64,000 bases of DNA from positions 62,001 through 126,000 of the forward strand of contig NZ_JACIDN010000008.1 of assembly GCF_014196345.1 (NCBI RefSeq), read 5' to 3'. The stretch's first letter is position 1. Each line of letters opens with the position of its first letter. The notes under the pieces are model-generated. The model was not told the DNA's origin. It was given only the letters and a program-made list of their open reading frames with translations, and did no database searches. Source of the stretch: Methylobacterium brachythecii. Lineage in GTDB: Bacteria > Pseudomonadota > Alphaproteobacteria > Rhizobiales > Beijerinckiaceae. Of this stretch, positions 26,527 through 35,519 are shown one piece after another. The translations under genes and the position numbers were made by a program.

Positions 26527-27890
26527 CCCCGCAGCAGCCAGCCTTCGGTGCACGGCGGCCGGCCGCGTCCATGGGCGTCGCGGTGCCGACCTCGAACGTG
26601 CTCGGCCATCTGCGCGAGTTCGGTGCCGGACTATCGGTGCTGCGGCTGGCGCGGCAGGCGCTGTTCCTGGCGGCGCTTCTGCTCGCCTTGATCACGCTCA
26701 AGCCCTTTGCCGACCTCTCGCGGCTCGACGTCGGTGACCTCGTCACCGGCCAGGAGACGATGACCTACGCGACCTTCGGGGCCTTGGCGCTCGCTGGCCT
26801 GCTGCTCGCGATGCGCGACCATGGCCGGGCGCTGGCGTCGCTCGTCACGCCGACGCATCTGGCTCTCGTGGCCTGGCTCGGCGTCAGCGTGGTGCTGTCC
26901 CAGGACCACGCCACCTCCGGCAAACGCCTGGCGCTCACGGCGGCCGTCATGCTGCTGACCGCCTGCCTGCCGCTGCTGGCGCAGACCCGCACCGAGCTGC
27001 GCAACCTGCTGGCGATCGCCACGCTGGTCCTGCTGGCCGTGTGCTACGTCGGGATGATCGTGGCGCCGGAATTCGCCGTCCATCAGGCGCGCGACCTCCA
27101 GGAGCCGGGGCTGGCCGGCAACTGGCGCGGCTCCTTCGGCCACAAGAACGCGGCCGCCGCCGTGATGGCGATGCTGCTCTTCGTCGGGGTGGCCGTCTTT
27201 CGCGCGGGCGGCCGGGTCTCGGGGCTGGCGATTCTCGGGCTGTCTTGCGTGTTCCTCGTCGGTTCCGAGGGCAAGAGCTCCTTCGCGCTGAGCCTCACGG
27301 TCTTCGCGCTGACCGGCGCCTTCGCCGTCGTGCGGAGTTTCGGCGGCCGCATGCTGGTCGCGATCGGGCCCGTCCTCCTGCTGAACGTGTTCACGGTCGG
27401 AACGGTGATGAGCGACGGCCTGGCTTCGATCGTCTCGGCGCTTCCGATCGACTCGACCTTCACGGGGCGCACCGACATCTGGCGCTTCTCGATCGCGACC
27501 ATCGCCGCGCGCCCCATCACCGGCTACGGCTTCGCCGCCTTCTGGGGCACACAGACCGTGCGCGACGTCTCCGACGAGGGCGCCACCTGGGCCGGCTATG
27601 CCAGCCACAGCCACAACGGCTACGTCGACACCACGCTGACGATGGGCGCCGTCGGACTCTTCCTGCTGCTGATCGTGTTCGTGCTCGGGCCGTTGCGCAA
27701 CTATCAGCGGCTGCAATTCGAGGCCGGCAACACCGGCCCCTTCGCGACGATGTTCCTGCAGATCTGGCTGTTCGGCATCCTGCTGTCGTCGATGGAGAGC
27801 TTCTTCTTCGACCGCAGCGATGTGATCTGGGTCCTGTTCCTGTTCGCAGTGTTCGGGCTGCATTTCCTCGCGCGGTTCCGAACGCGCTGA
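26523..27890 (+). CDS. O-antigen ligase/polymerase-like membrane protein (Wzy/WaaL type)
   Basis: The 455-residue protein has about 10-12 hydrophobic spans and a long periplasmic loop containing the region FTGRTDIWRFSIATIAARPITGYGF and SHSHNGYVDTTLTMGAVGLF, the hallmark of the Wzy_C (O-antigen ligase) family. It would polymerise repeat units in the periplasm or ligate polymer to an acceptor. The ATG at 26523 overlaps the GT2 stop by four bases. It is the third gene of a tightly coupled plus-strand trio and ends 14 bp before the convergent GT4 stop. Confidence 0.9.
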   Translation: MTPQQPAFGARRPAASMGVAVPTSNVLGHLREFGAGLSVLRLARQALFLAALLLALITLKPFADLSRLDVGDLVTGQETMTYATFGALALAGLLLAMRDHGRALASLVTPTHLALVAWLGVSVVLSQDHATSGKRLALTAAVMLLTACLPLLAQTRTELRNLLAIATLVLLAVCYVGMIVAPEFAVHQARDLQEPGLAGNWRGSFGHKNAAAAVMAMLLFVGVAVFRAGGRVSGLAILGLSCVFLVGSEGKSSFALSLTVFALTGAFAVVRSFGGRMLVAIGPVLLLNVFTVGTVMSDGLASIVSALPIDSTFTGRTDIWRFSIATIAARPITGYGFAAFWGTQTVRDVSDEGATWAGYASHSHNGYVDTTLTMGAVGLFLLLIVFVLGPLRNYQRLQFEAGNTGPFATMFLQIWLFGILLSSMESFFFDRSDVIWVLFLFAVFGLHFLARFRTR

Positions 27891-27903
27891 CCGGCCGGCT
27901 CCC

Positions 27904-29022
27904 TCACCTGGCCGGCGGCCTCAGCCTGTTGCGCAACGCATCCGCAGCGTCCCGAAACCACGTGCGCCGGTCGAGGTCGGGATACGTTGTCGGGCGCGAG
28001 CGCGAAGCGAGAACCTGGTCGGCATAGGCCTCTGCCCCGGCTCCCCGCGGCACGAGGACGATCGCGCCGCCATCGAGCAGCGTCCGGTAGCGCGGGTGGT
28101 GATCGAACTCGTCCGGCAGCGCGGGGGCGGTGACGACCACCGGACGGCCGGCCTGGACCGAGGCGAGCACGCTGGCGCGGCGCGCGGTCAGCCCCTCCGG
28201 CAGGACGTAGGCGAAGGCGTCGACCGTCTCGAACAGGCCAAACAGCTCCTCGGCGGAGGCCACGTAGCCGGAGACGATCACGTCCTCGGCGAGGCCCAAA
28301 GCCGCGACCTTCTCGCGAAAGACGTCCTCGATCCCATCGCTCGCCTTAATGAAGGAGCCGATGAAGACGAGAAGCGGGGCAGCGCCCCGCATCTTCAGGT
28401 TGGCCGCGATGTCGAGCACCGCTTCCGGCTGCTTGCCCGGATAGATCGAGCCGAAATGGCCGAGGATGAGCCGTCCCACATGCCGGGCCTCGATCAGCGT
28501 CCGGCGCAGTGCACTGTCGGCCACGTCTGCCGGCCTCGCCAGGTTCGGGGGCACCGGCATCAGCGCGGCCCGGCGCGCCAGGAAACCGACGAGGGGATCG
28601 GCAGCGAGTTCCTCGCGAACCTGCGGCGAGACCAGGAAGATCGTGTCGGACAGGAGCAGGATCGGCCTCAGCACCAGACGGCGCAGCCGGTGCAGGCCGG
28701 CCCATTCGTGCAGGATGGTGATCCGCCTGCGCCCGCGCAGCCCGGCGAGCGTGTAGATCGCGAGCGGTCCGAACAGCGCCCGCTTCCAGGCCACCACCGG
28801 AAAGTTGGCGACGACCGCATCGGCTCGGCCCAGGGCGCGCCAGGTTTCGGCAAAGCGAAACTCGCGCGGCTCGACCGTGAAAGCGGCGTGCGCGTTCGGC
28901 TCGCCCTCACGAAGGCTTTCGAGAAGCAGCCGGCTGAAGTCGCCGATCCCGCAGGGCGGGTTCCCGCTTCCGAGCAGGTGGAGGCTCGTCGCTGCAGGGT
29001 CGGAAGGCATGGACGATGTCAC
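27904..29022 (-). CDS. Glycosyltransferase family 4/1 (GT-B)
   Basis: The 372-residue GT-B protein has an N-terminal LHLLGSGNPPCGIGDFSRLLLESL with the Gly-rich acceptor loop, LGHFGSIYPGKQPEAVLDIAANL opening the C-terminal donor domain near residue 190, and a C-terminal VSGYVASAEELFGLFETVDAFAYVLPEGLTARRASVLASVQAGRPVVVT block carrying the conserved acidic residue. No signal or membrane segment. The start is a GTG at 29022 or an ATG at 29010. It is convergent with the polymerase gene and divergent from the oxygenase gene, inside the exopolysaccharide locus. Confidence 0.87.
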   Translation of the reverse strand: MTSSMPSDPAATSLHLLGSGNPPCGIGDFSRLLLESLREGEPNAHAAFTVEPREFRFAETWRALGRADAVVANFPVVAWKRALFGPLAIYTLAGLRGRRRITILHEWAGLHRLRRLVLRPILLLSDTIFLVSPQVREELAADPLVGFLARRAALMPVPPNLARPADVADSALRRTLIEARHVGRLILGHFGSIYPGKQPEAVLDIAANLKMRGAAPLLVFIGSFIKASDGIEDVFREKVAALGLAEDVIVSGYVASAEELFGLFETVDAFAYVLPEGLTARRASVLASVQAGRPVVVTAPALPDEFDHHPRYRTLLDGGAIVLVPRGAGAEAYADQVLASRSRPTTYPDLDRRTWFRDAADALRNRLRPPAR

Positions 29023-29397
29023 TTAGGCATCTCGCAGCGAGCATCGGGCCCACGGGGCGAGAGCCTGCCCGATTTGCCTTACGAAATGCTTCGGGCGATC
29101 GGCGGTTCGCTCGTGCTCACCCCATGAGCCCCCACCTGTTCCCGTCGAGCGTGCTTCAAGCCGGGACGGCTTCGCCAGCTCGCTGAGGCCGACACCTCGG
29201 CAGGAGCGCCATTAGGAGGCGCCACGACCTCCTCCTTCCCCGATCGCGGCGCTCCGAATTCAAGACAGATCGATCGGCATCGCGGTTGCGACTTGAGCGG
29301 CTCACGCCGCCTTTCACGGGCCGAATGTTCGAGAGCGGGTCAGGCGCGTCCCGGAACGAGACCAATGGCCGGCCACGTCGCGACGAACGAGGACAGC
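29023..29397. other. 375-bp divergent promoter region
   Basis: Region between the minus-strand GT4 gene and the plus-strand oxygenase gene. I see no coding frame with a ribosome site and no clear operator or hairpin. It must hold the promoters of both flanking transcripts. Confidence 0.5.
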
Positions 29398-30333
29398 ATG
29401 AGCAGCCCAGCCATCTTCACGGATTGGAACGACACCCATTCGGCGCTCTGGAGCCATCAGCCCCTGCGCCTGCAGCATCGGTTGCACGAGATGCCGGTCT
29501 TCTCGAAGCCGGCTCTCGCCGACCTGATCGATCGCTATCCGCGCGAGCAATACGGCCTCGTCCATATGGGCGCGGCGGGTCAGCGCCGATTTTGGCGCGA
29601 GGGCGAGATTGGCGACATGCCCGGTGCCGGGGTCATCGACGCGATCGAAAAGGGCCGGATGTGGCTCAACCTGCGCAACGTCGACACGGTCGATGCGCGC
29701 TACCGCGAGGTCCTCGACGCGATGTTCGCGGAGTTGGCCGGGCGCGTCCCCGGCTTCGAGCCGCCGGAATACACCTGCGGTATCCTGATTTCGTCGCCCA
29801 GCGCCCAGGTCTATTATCATTGCGACCTGCCCGGTCAGCATCTGTGGCAGATTATCGGACGCAAGCGGGTCTACGTTTACCCGTCCTCTGCGCCCTTCGT
29901 GACGCCGCGGCACCTCGAAGACATCGCGCTGTTCGATGTCGAGGTCGATATGCCCTACGCGCCCTGGTACGACGCGCATGCCCAGGCGCTCGACCTCGCA
30001 CCGGGCCAGATGCTGAGCTGGCCGCTCAACGCACCGCACCGCGTCGAGAATCTCGATTGCCTCAACGTCTCGATGACGGTGTCCTTCAACGACGAGTCGA
30101 TCCGGCGCCTGACCAAGGTCAATCTCGCCAACGGCATCTTGCGCCACCGCTTCGGCTATCAGCCGAAGAGCCGCGCCATCACCGGCCCGAGCTACTGGTC
30201 GAAGCTGCTCCTGCAGAAGGCGATGCGGAACACCAGCTGGGTCAAGCGCGAGCGCAGCAGCCGCCGCATGGTGGATTTCCGCCTCGATGCCGAGGCTCCC
30301 GGCGAGATCGTCGAGCTGAAGGTCGCCGCATGA
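29398..30333 (+). CDS. JmjC/cupin-like putative Fe(II)/2-oxoglutarate oxygenase
   Basis: The 311-residue protein has a cupin-type metal site: YYHCDLPGQHLWQIIGRKRVY gives an HxD pair (H141, D143) and NAPHRVEN the distal His (H214), with RKRVYVYP able to bind 2-oxoglutarate. This layout fits cupin_8/JmjC-like hydroxylases; activity is inferred. The ATG at 29398 has AGGA six bases upstream and was preferred over earlier in-frame starts. Its stop overlaps the start of the FemAB-like gene (ATGA), so both are produced together and probably act on the same substrate, perhaps an amino-acid or acyl decoration of the exopolysaccharide. Confidence 0.72.
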   Translation: MSSPAIFTDWNDTHSALWSHQPLRLQHRLHEMPVFSKPALADLIDRYPREQYGLVHMGAAGQRRFWREGEIGDMPGAGVIDAIEKGRMWLNLRNVDTVDARYREVLDAMFAELAGRVPGFEPPEYTCGILISSPSAQVYYHCDLPGQHLWQIIGRKRVYVYPSSAPFVTPRHLEDIALFDVEVDMPYAPWYDAHAQALDLAPGQMLSWPLNAPHRVENLDCLNVSMTVSFNDESIRRLTKVNLANGILRHRFGYQPKSRAITGPSYWSKLLLQKAMRNTSWVKRERSSRRMVDFRLDAEAPGEIVELKVAA

Positions 30334-31505
30334 TCGCCCTCGCGCCCACCGCCGAGGCCGCCTCCGCCGCCCCGGCGGCCCGGCGCGCCGCCACCTACGT
30401 CGTCGAGACCAGCTCCGATTGGTCGGCCGTCTCGGCCGGCTGGACGGGAGCGGGAACGCCGTTCCAGGAATCGGCATGGCTCGGCGCCTGGTACGAGGCG
30501 CTGGGTGCACGTGCCGGCCTGACTCCCCTTCTGGTCACGGCCCGCGACGCCGCGTCCGGCGAGGTGGCGGTACGGCTGCCTCTCGTTCTCCTCCGCGAGG
30601 GACGCCGCCGGACCATCGGCTTCGCCGATCTCGACCTGACCGATTACAACGCCCCTGCCCTCGGACCGGCCGCACCGCGCGACGCGCAGGGTGCAGCCGC
30701 CCTCTGGAAGGCGATCCGCAAGGCGCTTCCGCGTGCGGATCTCGTACGCTTCGCCAAGATGCCGCTGACTTTGCGCGGCCGCCCGAACCCGCTGGCTTTG
30801 CTCCCGAACATCCAGCCCTGCGCCCTCAACGGCAACGTCGTCGTCACTGGCGAGGATTGGGATGGCTGGCGTCGCGGCCTGGAGAAAACCGTCCGCAAGG
30901 AATTGGAGCGGAGTTGGCGCGTCTTTTCGCGCGAACCGGAGACCTCTTTCGAGATCGTGACCGATCCCGAACGAGCTCGACGCATCGTCGACGCGATGGA
31001 GCACCAGCAGGAAACCCGCATGAGGGAGAAGGGCGCGAGTTACGTGCTCGACGACCCGGATTTCGCGCGGTTCTACCGGACGCTGATCGAGCGCTCGATC
31101 GAGGGTGGCGAGGTTCTGGTCTCGGCTCTGATGGCCGGCGATGAGGTCGTCGCCTCGCTCCTCGGGATTCGGGATGGCGAGACCTACGTGATGATCCGGA
31201 TCAGCAATGCCGCGGGTCGCTGGAGCAATTGTTCGCCCGGCCGGCTGATCATCGAGCGCACCATGGCTGCACTGCATGCCGAGGGCTACCGCTCGTTCGA
31301 TTTCAGCATCGGCAACTACGACTACAAGCGCCGTTTCGGCGTGACGCCGACCCCGCTCGTCGACTTCACCGAGAGCCTGGGCCTCGCCGGCATCCCGGCG
31401 ACGCTTCGCGCTGCGGCGGCCGGAGGCCTGCGCCGGTATCCGGAACTCGATCGCAAGCTGAGAGGGTGGATCGGACGGCTGAGGGCTACCAAGATCACGA
31501 GCTGA
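30330..31505 (+). CDS. FemAB/BioF2-like GNAT acyltransferase of the exopolysaccharide locus
   Basis: The 391-residue protein belongs to the GNAT-related group (CelD/BcsL, FemAB-like, PF13480-type) often encoded with exopolysaccharide genes. The N-terminal half contains TPFQESAWLGAWYEALGA near 48-65; the C-terminal half has the acyl-binding core (VRKELERSWRVFSR, LVSALMAGDEVVASLLGIRDGETYVMI) and ends with FDFSIGNYDYKRRFGVTPTPL, the typical closing motif. It would transfer an acyl or aminoacyl group to a sugar. It overlaps the oxygenase gene by four bases. A second member lies at 60128. Confidence 0.85.
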   Translation: MIALAPTAEAASAAPAARRAATYVVETSSDWSAVSAGWTGAGTPFQESAWLGAWYEALGARAGLTPLLVTARDAASGEVAVRLPLVLLREGRRRTIGFADLDLTDYNAPALGPAAPRDAQGAAALWKAIRKALPRADLVRFAKMPLTLRGRPNPLALLPNIQPCALNGNVVVTGEDWDGWRRGLEKTVRKELERSWRVFSREPETSFEIVTDPERARRIVDAMEHQQETRMREKGASYVLDDPDFARFYRTLIERSIEGGEVLVSALMAGDEVVASLLGIRDGETYVMIRISNAAGRWSNCSPGRLIIERTMAALHAEGYRSFDFSIGNYDYKRRFGVTPTPLVDFTESLGLAGIPATLRAAAAGGLRRYPELDRKLRGWIGRLRATKITS

Positions 31506-31565
31506 CGCGACGATCTCGGAACGCACCCTGCGAGCGTGAGCGAAGCAAGGATGGCTGCGGGCATG

Positions 31566-31590
31566 AAAAAGCCGGGGACATGCCCCGGCT
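31566..31590 (-). terminator. Rho-independent terminator after the peroxiredoxin gene
   Basis: An 8-bp stem (AGCCGGGG/CCCCGGCT, 31570-31590) with a 5-nt loop is followed, on the minus strand, by five T (31566-31570). It lies 23 bp past the peroxiredoxin stop. On the plus strand only three T follow, so it may weakly end the acyltransferase transcript as well. Confidence 0.85.
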
Positions 31591-31612
31591 TTCAACGCGT
31601 GCTCCGAAAAAA

Positions 31613-32095
31613 TCAGATGACCTTGAGCAAAGCCTCGGCGCCGGAGACCTCGGCCTTGGAGGGCGAGTCCTCGACGTTGAGCACTTGGACGACGCCGTCT
31701 TCGACCAGCATGGCGTAGCGCTGCGAACGCGAGCCGAGGCCGAAACCGCTGCCGTCGAGCTCAAGGCCGATCGCCTTGGCGAACTCGGCATTGCCGTCGG
31801 CCAGGAATTCGAGGCCCTGGGCGCCGGTCGCCTCCTGCCAGGCGTTGAGCACGAAGATGTCGTTGACCGCCGTGATCGCGATGGCATCGACGCCGCGGGC
31901 CAGGATCTGGTCCTTGTTGGCGACGAAGCCGGGCAGGTGGTTCTTGTGGCAGGCGGGCGTGAAAGCGCCCGGGACGCCGACCAGGACGACGCGCCGGCCC
32001 TTGAAGACGTCGTCGGTGGTCTTCGCCTGCGGCCCGTCGGGCCCGTTAACGCGGAAGGTCACCTGCGGCAGGTGGTCGCCAACCTGAATCGTCAT
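31613..32095 (-). CDS. Peroxiredoxin, Prx5-like (single Cys)
   Basis: The 160-residue thiol peroxidase reduces hydrogen peroxide and organic hydroperoxides. The active-site loop GVPGAFTPACHKNHLPGF places the peroxidatic Cys at residue 49. No other Cys is present, so it cannot form an internal disulfide and must be recycled by an outside thiol such as glutathione/glutaredoxin. The ATG at 32095 is preceded by GAGGAG at nine bases; a GTG six bases earlier is too close to that site. Monocistronic with its own terminator. Confidence 0.93.
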   Translation of the reverse strand: MTIQVGDHLPQVTFRVNGPDGPQAKTTDDVFKGRRVVLVGVPGAFTPACHKNHLPGFVANKDQILARGVDAIAITAVNDIFVLNAWQEATGAQGLEFLADGNAEFAKAIGLELDGSGFGLGSRSQRYAMLVEDGVVQVLNVEDSPSKAEVSGAEALLKVI

Positions 32096-32232
32096 TCTCA
32101 CCGTCTCCTCGATCGTGCGGCAGCGTTAGCTTGGCGAGACGACGGTGTCGAGGCGCGGGAAGAGCTCTCCCCGCGGTGGAAGGAACACCATCCCGTTATG
32201 GACAAAACCGGGCCTCGAACTAGCATGGGAGC

Positions 32233-32865
32233 ATGCAGCCGTTCCCGCCGCCACGCACCGAGCACGACCTCGCCGAAGAAGACGGGTCGGGTTATCTCGA
32301 TCGGCAATTCCTCGTGGCGATGCCCGGCATGGGCGACGAGCGCTTCGCCCGTTCGCTGATCTACCTCTGCCACCACTCGGCGGACGGGGCGATGGGCATC
32401 ATCGTCAACAAGCCGGCGACCGACCTCACCATGCCGGATCTGCTGATGCAGCTCGAGATCGCGCCGGCGGCGGACGAGATCCGGCTGCGCGAGCAGGTCG
32501 GTCACATGCCCGTGCTGATGGGCGGCCCGGTCGACGCCAAGCGCGGCTTCGTGCTGCACTCGTCGGATGTCCGGATCGATCAGTCGACCCTGATGATCGA
32601 CGACGGAATCTGTCTGACGGCCACGGTCGAGATCCTGCGCGCCATCGCCGAGGGTTGTGGCCCGGAGAGTGCGATCCTGGCGCTCGGCTATGCCGGCTGG
32701 CAGGCCGGGCAGCTCGAAAACGAAATCCTGGCCAATGGCTGGCTCAACTGCGCGGCCGACCCGGAGCTGATCTTCAACCCCGTCCTCGACGACAAGTATG
32801 ACCGCGTCCTGCGCATGAACGGGATCGAACCGGCCATGCTCTCGCCCGTCGCGGGCCGGGCCTGA
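32233..32865 (+). CDS. YqgE/AlgH family protein (UPF0301)
   Basis: The 210-residue cytosolic protein shows the family landmarks: GYLDRQFLVAMPGMGDERFARSLIYLCHHS near residues 20-50, GAMGIIVNKPA, a GGPVDAKRGFVLHS segment and LALGYAGWQAGQLENEILANGWL. Its role is unresolved; in Pseudomonas AlgH is linked to alginate regulation. It stands alone, diverging from the peroxiredoxin gene and convergent with the PvdE-type exporter gene, 24 bp from that gene's stop. Confidence 0.92.
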   Translation: MQPFPPPRTEHDLAEEDGSGYLDRQFLVAMPGMGDERFARSLIYLCHHSADGAMGIIVNKPATDLTMPDLLMQLEIAPAADEIRLREQVGHMPVLMGGPVDAKRGFVLHSSDVRIDQSTLMIDDGICLTATVEILRAIAEGCGPESAILALGYAGWQAGQLENEILANGWLNCAADPELIFNPVLDDKYDRVLRMNGIEPAMLSPVAGRA

Positions 32866-32889
32866 GGCCGCCCGTCGCCGCGAGCGACC

Positions 32890-34560
32890 TCACGCCGTCG
32901 CCGCAACTCGTTCTTCCGCCACGATCCGTCCCCCAGCGATCCGCACCACTCGGTCGGCAGCATCGAAGTAGCGGTCGTCGTGGGAGATCACGATGATGGT
33001 CTTTCCCAGCCGCTGCAGGTCGGGCAGCAATTCGCGGTAGAAGATGCCGCGGAAGGTCGGGTCCTGGTCGGCCGCCCATTCGTCGAAGACGAGGACCGGA
33101 CGGCCCTCGAGCCAGGCGTTGAGCAGGGCAAGGCGTTTGCGCTGGCCGGTCGAGAGATCGACGGTGCTAAGTACGCCTTCGTTCACGCTGACCTTGTGGG
33201 CGACCTCGAGACGTTCGAGGTAGCGGTTGGCCTCCGGCGGCACGTCGACATCCGAGCCGACGAGGTCTTCGAACAGGTAGTAGTCCGAAAACACGGTGGT
33301 GAAGAGCTGGCGGTAGGCGTCGCGGGTCTCCGCCGTCACCGGCACGCCGTCGAGCAGGAGGCCGCCGGAGGCCGGCTCGTAGAGGGCGAGCAGCAGCTTG
33401 ATCAGTGTGGTCTTGCCCGACCCGTTCTCGCCGACGACAAAGACGATCTCGCCGGCCTGGATCTCCAGGTCGACCGGACCGAGAACGAACGCCGCCGCAG
33501 CGCCGGTGGCCGGGAAGGCGTAGGAGGCCTGCCGAAGGGTGATCGATCGGATCTGCTTGCTCGCGTCCGGCTCGGTGGAATGGAGCGAGCCGAGCAGGCC
33601 GTGCTCGGAATTGGAGAACTGCGCCGTGAGATCGTTGACCCGGCGCAGGGCCACCAGAGTACGGCTCATCGCCGGCAAAGCGCTGATGATCTGGTCGACG
33701 GGTCCGCGCATATAGAGCAGCACCAGCACGAAACCGCTGGCGGCCGAGGCCTCCATGTCGGTCCAGACCCATTGGCGCAGCCCGAGGACGAGGCCGATCA
33801 CGAGGAAAAACAGAGCCGTACCGAAGGCTCGGGCCGAAACGAACAGCGTGATGGCGCTGATCTGCTTCTCGCAGATCCAGTCGATGGTGGCCTCGAGCTG
33901 GCCAGCGTAGATGCGGCGTCGCCGGCCGCGATGGATGCGCAGCTCCTTCGCGCCCTCGGCGATGGCGCGATATCCCTTCTGCAGCCGGTCCTCGCCGTCG
34001 CGGGCGGCGTGGAAGCCGAGCACGCCGCGCACCTGCGCCCAGGCCTGCACGGCGACGCCGATCACCACCGCCAGCGCAACCACCGCGAACATCGGCAGCG
34101 ACAGCATGGCGAGATAGATCAGGCAGCCGATGCTGATGGTGAGCGACACCGCGAAGCTCGAGAGCACGAAGGCGAAATCGCTGATCGTGTCGACGTCGTG
34201 GGTGAGCACCGGGATCAGGCGGTGGCTGCGGTAGCGCTCCAAAGCTTCGATCGGTGCCGCCAGGATGCGCGCCGCGAGCGCCTTGCGCAGGGCTGCGATG
34301 ATGCGTTGGCCGACGAAATTGGTGCCGATGTCGGAGCCGATCGAGCCGACCAGGGCCAGGATACAGAGGCCTGCGAAGGCGAGCACCAGCCCTGAGCCCT
34401 GGTCCGGCCCCGCATGCAGCCCGCGATTGACCACCGCGAGGAGCCCGGCGACGCTGAGGCCGCCCAACCCGCCCAGCACGGCGCAACCCGCGATCAGGGG
34501 CGCGTAGGGACGCATCAGTCCGAGCACGGAAGCGTCGGGCGCACCGCGAAATGTCATCAT
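32890..34560 (-). CDS. Cyclic-peptide/siderophore export ABC transporter (PvdE/YojI type)
   Basis: The 556-residue fused permease-ATPase has six spans in the first 290 residues and an ATPase domain with Walker A GENGSGKTT (about 375-383), signature LSTGQRKRLALLNA and Walker B PVLVFDEWAADQDP. The DEWAADQDP form and overall length are typical of the cyclic peptide exporter group that includes PvdE, which moves pyoverdine precursors to the periplasm. It diverges from an iron-type ECF sigma gene across a 352-bp region. No peptide synthetase is nearby, so the cargo is unknown; a siderophore or other metallophore is inferred from context. Confidence 0.9.
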   Translation of the reverse strand: MMTFRGAPDASVLGLMRPYAPLIAGCAVLGGLGGLSVAGLLAVVNRGLHAGPDQGSGLVLAFAGLCILALVGSIGSDIGTNFVGQRIIAALRKALAARILAAPIEALERYRSHRLIPVLTHDVDTISDFAFVLSSFAVSLTISIGCLIYLAMLSLPMFAVVALAVVIGVAVQAWAQVRGVLGFHAARDGEDRLQKGYRAIAEGAKELRIHRGRRRRIYAGQLEATIDWICEKQISAITLFVSARAFGTALFFLVIGLVLGLRQWVWTDMEASAASGFVLVLLYMRGPVDQIISALPAMSRTLVALRRVNDLTAQFSNSEHGLLGSLHSTEPDASKQIRSITLRQASYAFPATGAAAAFVLGPVDLEIQAGEIVFVVGENGSGKTTLIKLLLALYEPASGGLLLDGVPVTAETRDAYRQLFTTVFSDYYLFEDLVGSDVDVPPEANRYLERLEVAHKVSVNEGVLSTVDLSTGQRKRLALLNAWLEGRPVLVFDEWAADQDPTFRGIFYRELLPDLQRLGKTIIVISHDDRYFDAADRVVRIAGGRIVAEERVAATA

Positions 34561-34912
34561 GGGGTGTCCCGTTACGAGGCGGCGCTGTCCGGCTCCGGTG
34601 GGACCGGGGAGTACAGAGCCGGCGGCGGCGCGGCAAGATCAGCCGAGCCCGGGCGTCGCATTGAATTCATTTCCGACACTAACCAATGGTCCAGTTCTAC
34701 ATTGGAATAAGTACAATATGTGTATTTTGGCAGAACCATAGTGGCTGGATTGCCATTTCTTCTTATTGAATACGGAAAATTGCGCTGATAGACGGACCGG
34801 GATGAGCAAGCTCGGCAACCAAGCTGCCCGGAGCGGGTTTCCCGTTGGAACGCCGCCCCTCGATCGCAGCATCGGCGGGCGCTCCGCGCAGCTCGCGCGG
34901 AGGCGGCCTCCC
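34561..34912. promoter_or_regulatory. Divergent AT-rich regulatory region between exporter and sigma factor
   Basis: A stretch of about 110 bp (34670-34790) is clearly richer in A and T than all neighbouring DNA. It contains the inverted repeat CCAATG (34683-34688) / CATTGG (34700-34705) with 11 bases between, a plausible operator. The region must hold the promoters of the divergent exporter and sigma genes. I could not match a Fur box, an IRO box or an Irr ICE with confidence. The GGAGG ribosome site of the sigma gene is at 34899-34903. Confidence 0.5.
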
Positions 34913-35476
34913 ATGGGCGACCCGATGCCGGCGATGCCAGTCAGCCCTGCGAGGCAGGATCTCCTCGATCTGTTGCTCGCGGACCGTGCCCGGTTCGTCG
35001 AGGTGGCGTACCGCATCCTGAAGTGCCGGGCCAAGGCCGAGGACGTGGTGCAGGATGCCGCCCTGCGGATCTGGCAGAACGGGCCGGGTCCCGAGTTGCA
35101 CAGCCCCGCCGGCTACCTGCGCCGGATGATCCGCAACCTCGCCATCGACGCCGTCCGCCAGGTCGGGCTCGAATGCCGCCTGCTCGCGCCGATCGGCGAC
35201 GTCGAAGAGGCAGCGAGCCCGTGTCCTTGCCCGCACGAGCGCATGGAGGCCTGCCAGGCGCTGAAGGCCGTGCTCGCGGCACTCGATCAGGCGCCCGCAC
35301 GCACGCGGAACGCGATCCTCGCGCATCGCCTCGACGGCGTGCCCCAGAAGACCATCGCGGCCGAAAACGGCGTCTCGCCGACGCTGGTGAACTTCATGAT
35401 CCGCGACGCGACCGCCCTTTGCCGCAAGGCGCTCGAAGACGAGGGTTCGGTGGCGCGCGAGGCCGTGGCCGCGTAA
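34913..35476 (+). CDS. ECF RNA polymerase sigma factor, PvdS/FecI-like
   Basis: The 187-residue sigma factor has region 2 (RARFVEVAYRILKCRAKAEDVVQDAALRIW) with the AEDVVQD helix and region 2.4 (AGYLRRMIRNLAIDAVRQ), then region 4 (LDQAPARTRNAILAHRLDGVPQKTIAAENGVSPTLVNFMIRDA). These resemble iron-starvation sigma factors. It has no FecR anti-sigma beside it, a PvdS-like arrangement in which a metal repressor rather than a membrane signal controls it (inference). ATG 34913 has GGAGG nine bases upstream. The ferric reductase gene follows 43 bp later. Confidence 0.88.
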   Translation: MGDPMPAMPVSPARQDLLDLLLADRARFVEVAYRILKCRAKAEDVVQDAALRIWQNGPGPELHSPAGYLRRMIRNLAIDAVRQVGLECRLLAPIGDVEEAASPCPCPHERMEACQALKAVLAALDQAPARTRNAILAHRLDGVPQKTIAAENGVSPTLVNFMIRDATALCRKALEDEGSVAREAVAA

Positions 35477-35519
35477 GGCTCCGCCGACCCTCGAGACCAG
35501 CGGCCGGGACCTCATCCGC

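Noticed and set aside
29314..31595. Several long minus-strand frames opposite the oxygenase and FemAB-like genes
   Set aside because: Low-complexity Arg/Asp/His-rich products, no ribosome site, and both plus-strand proteins have clear families.
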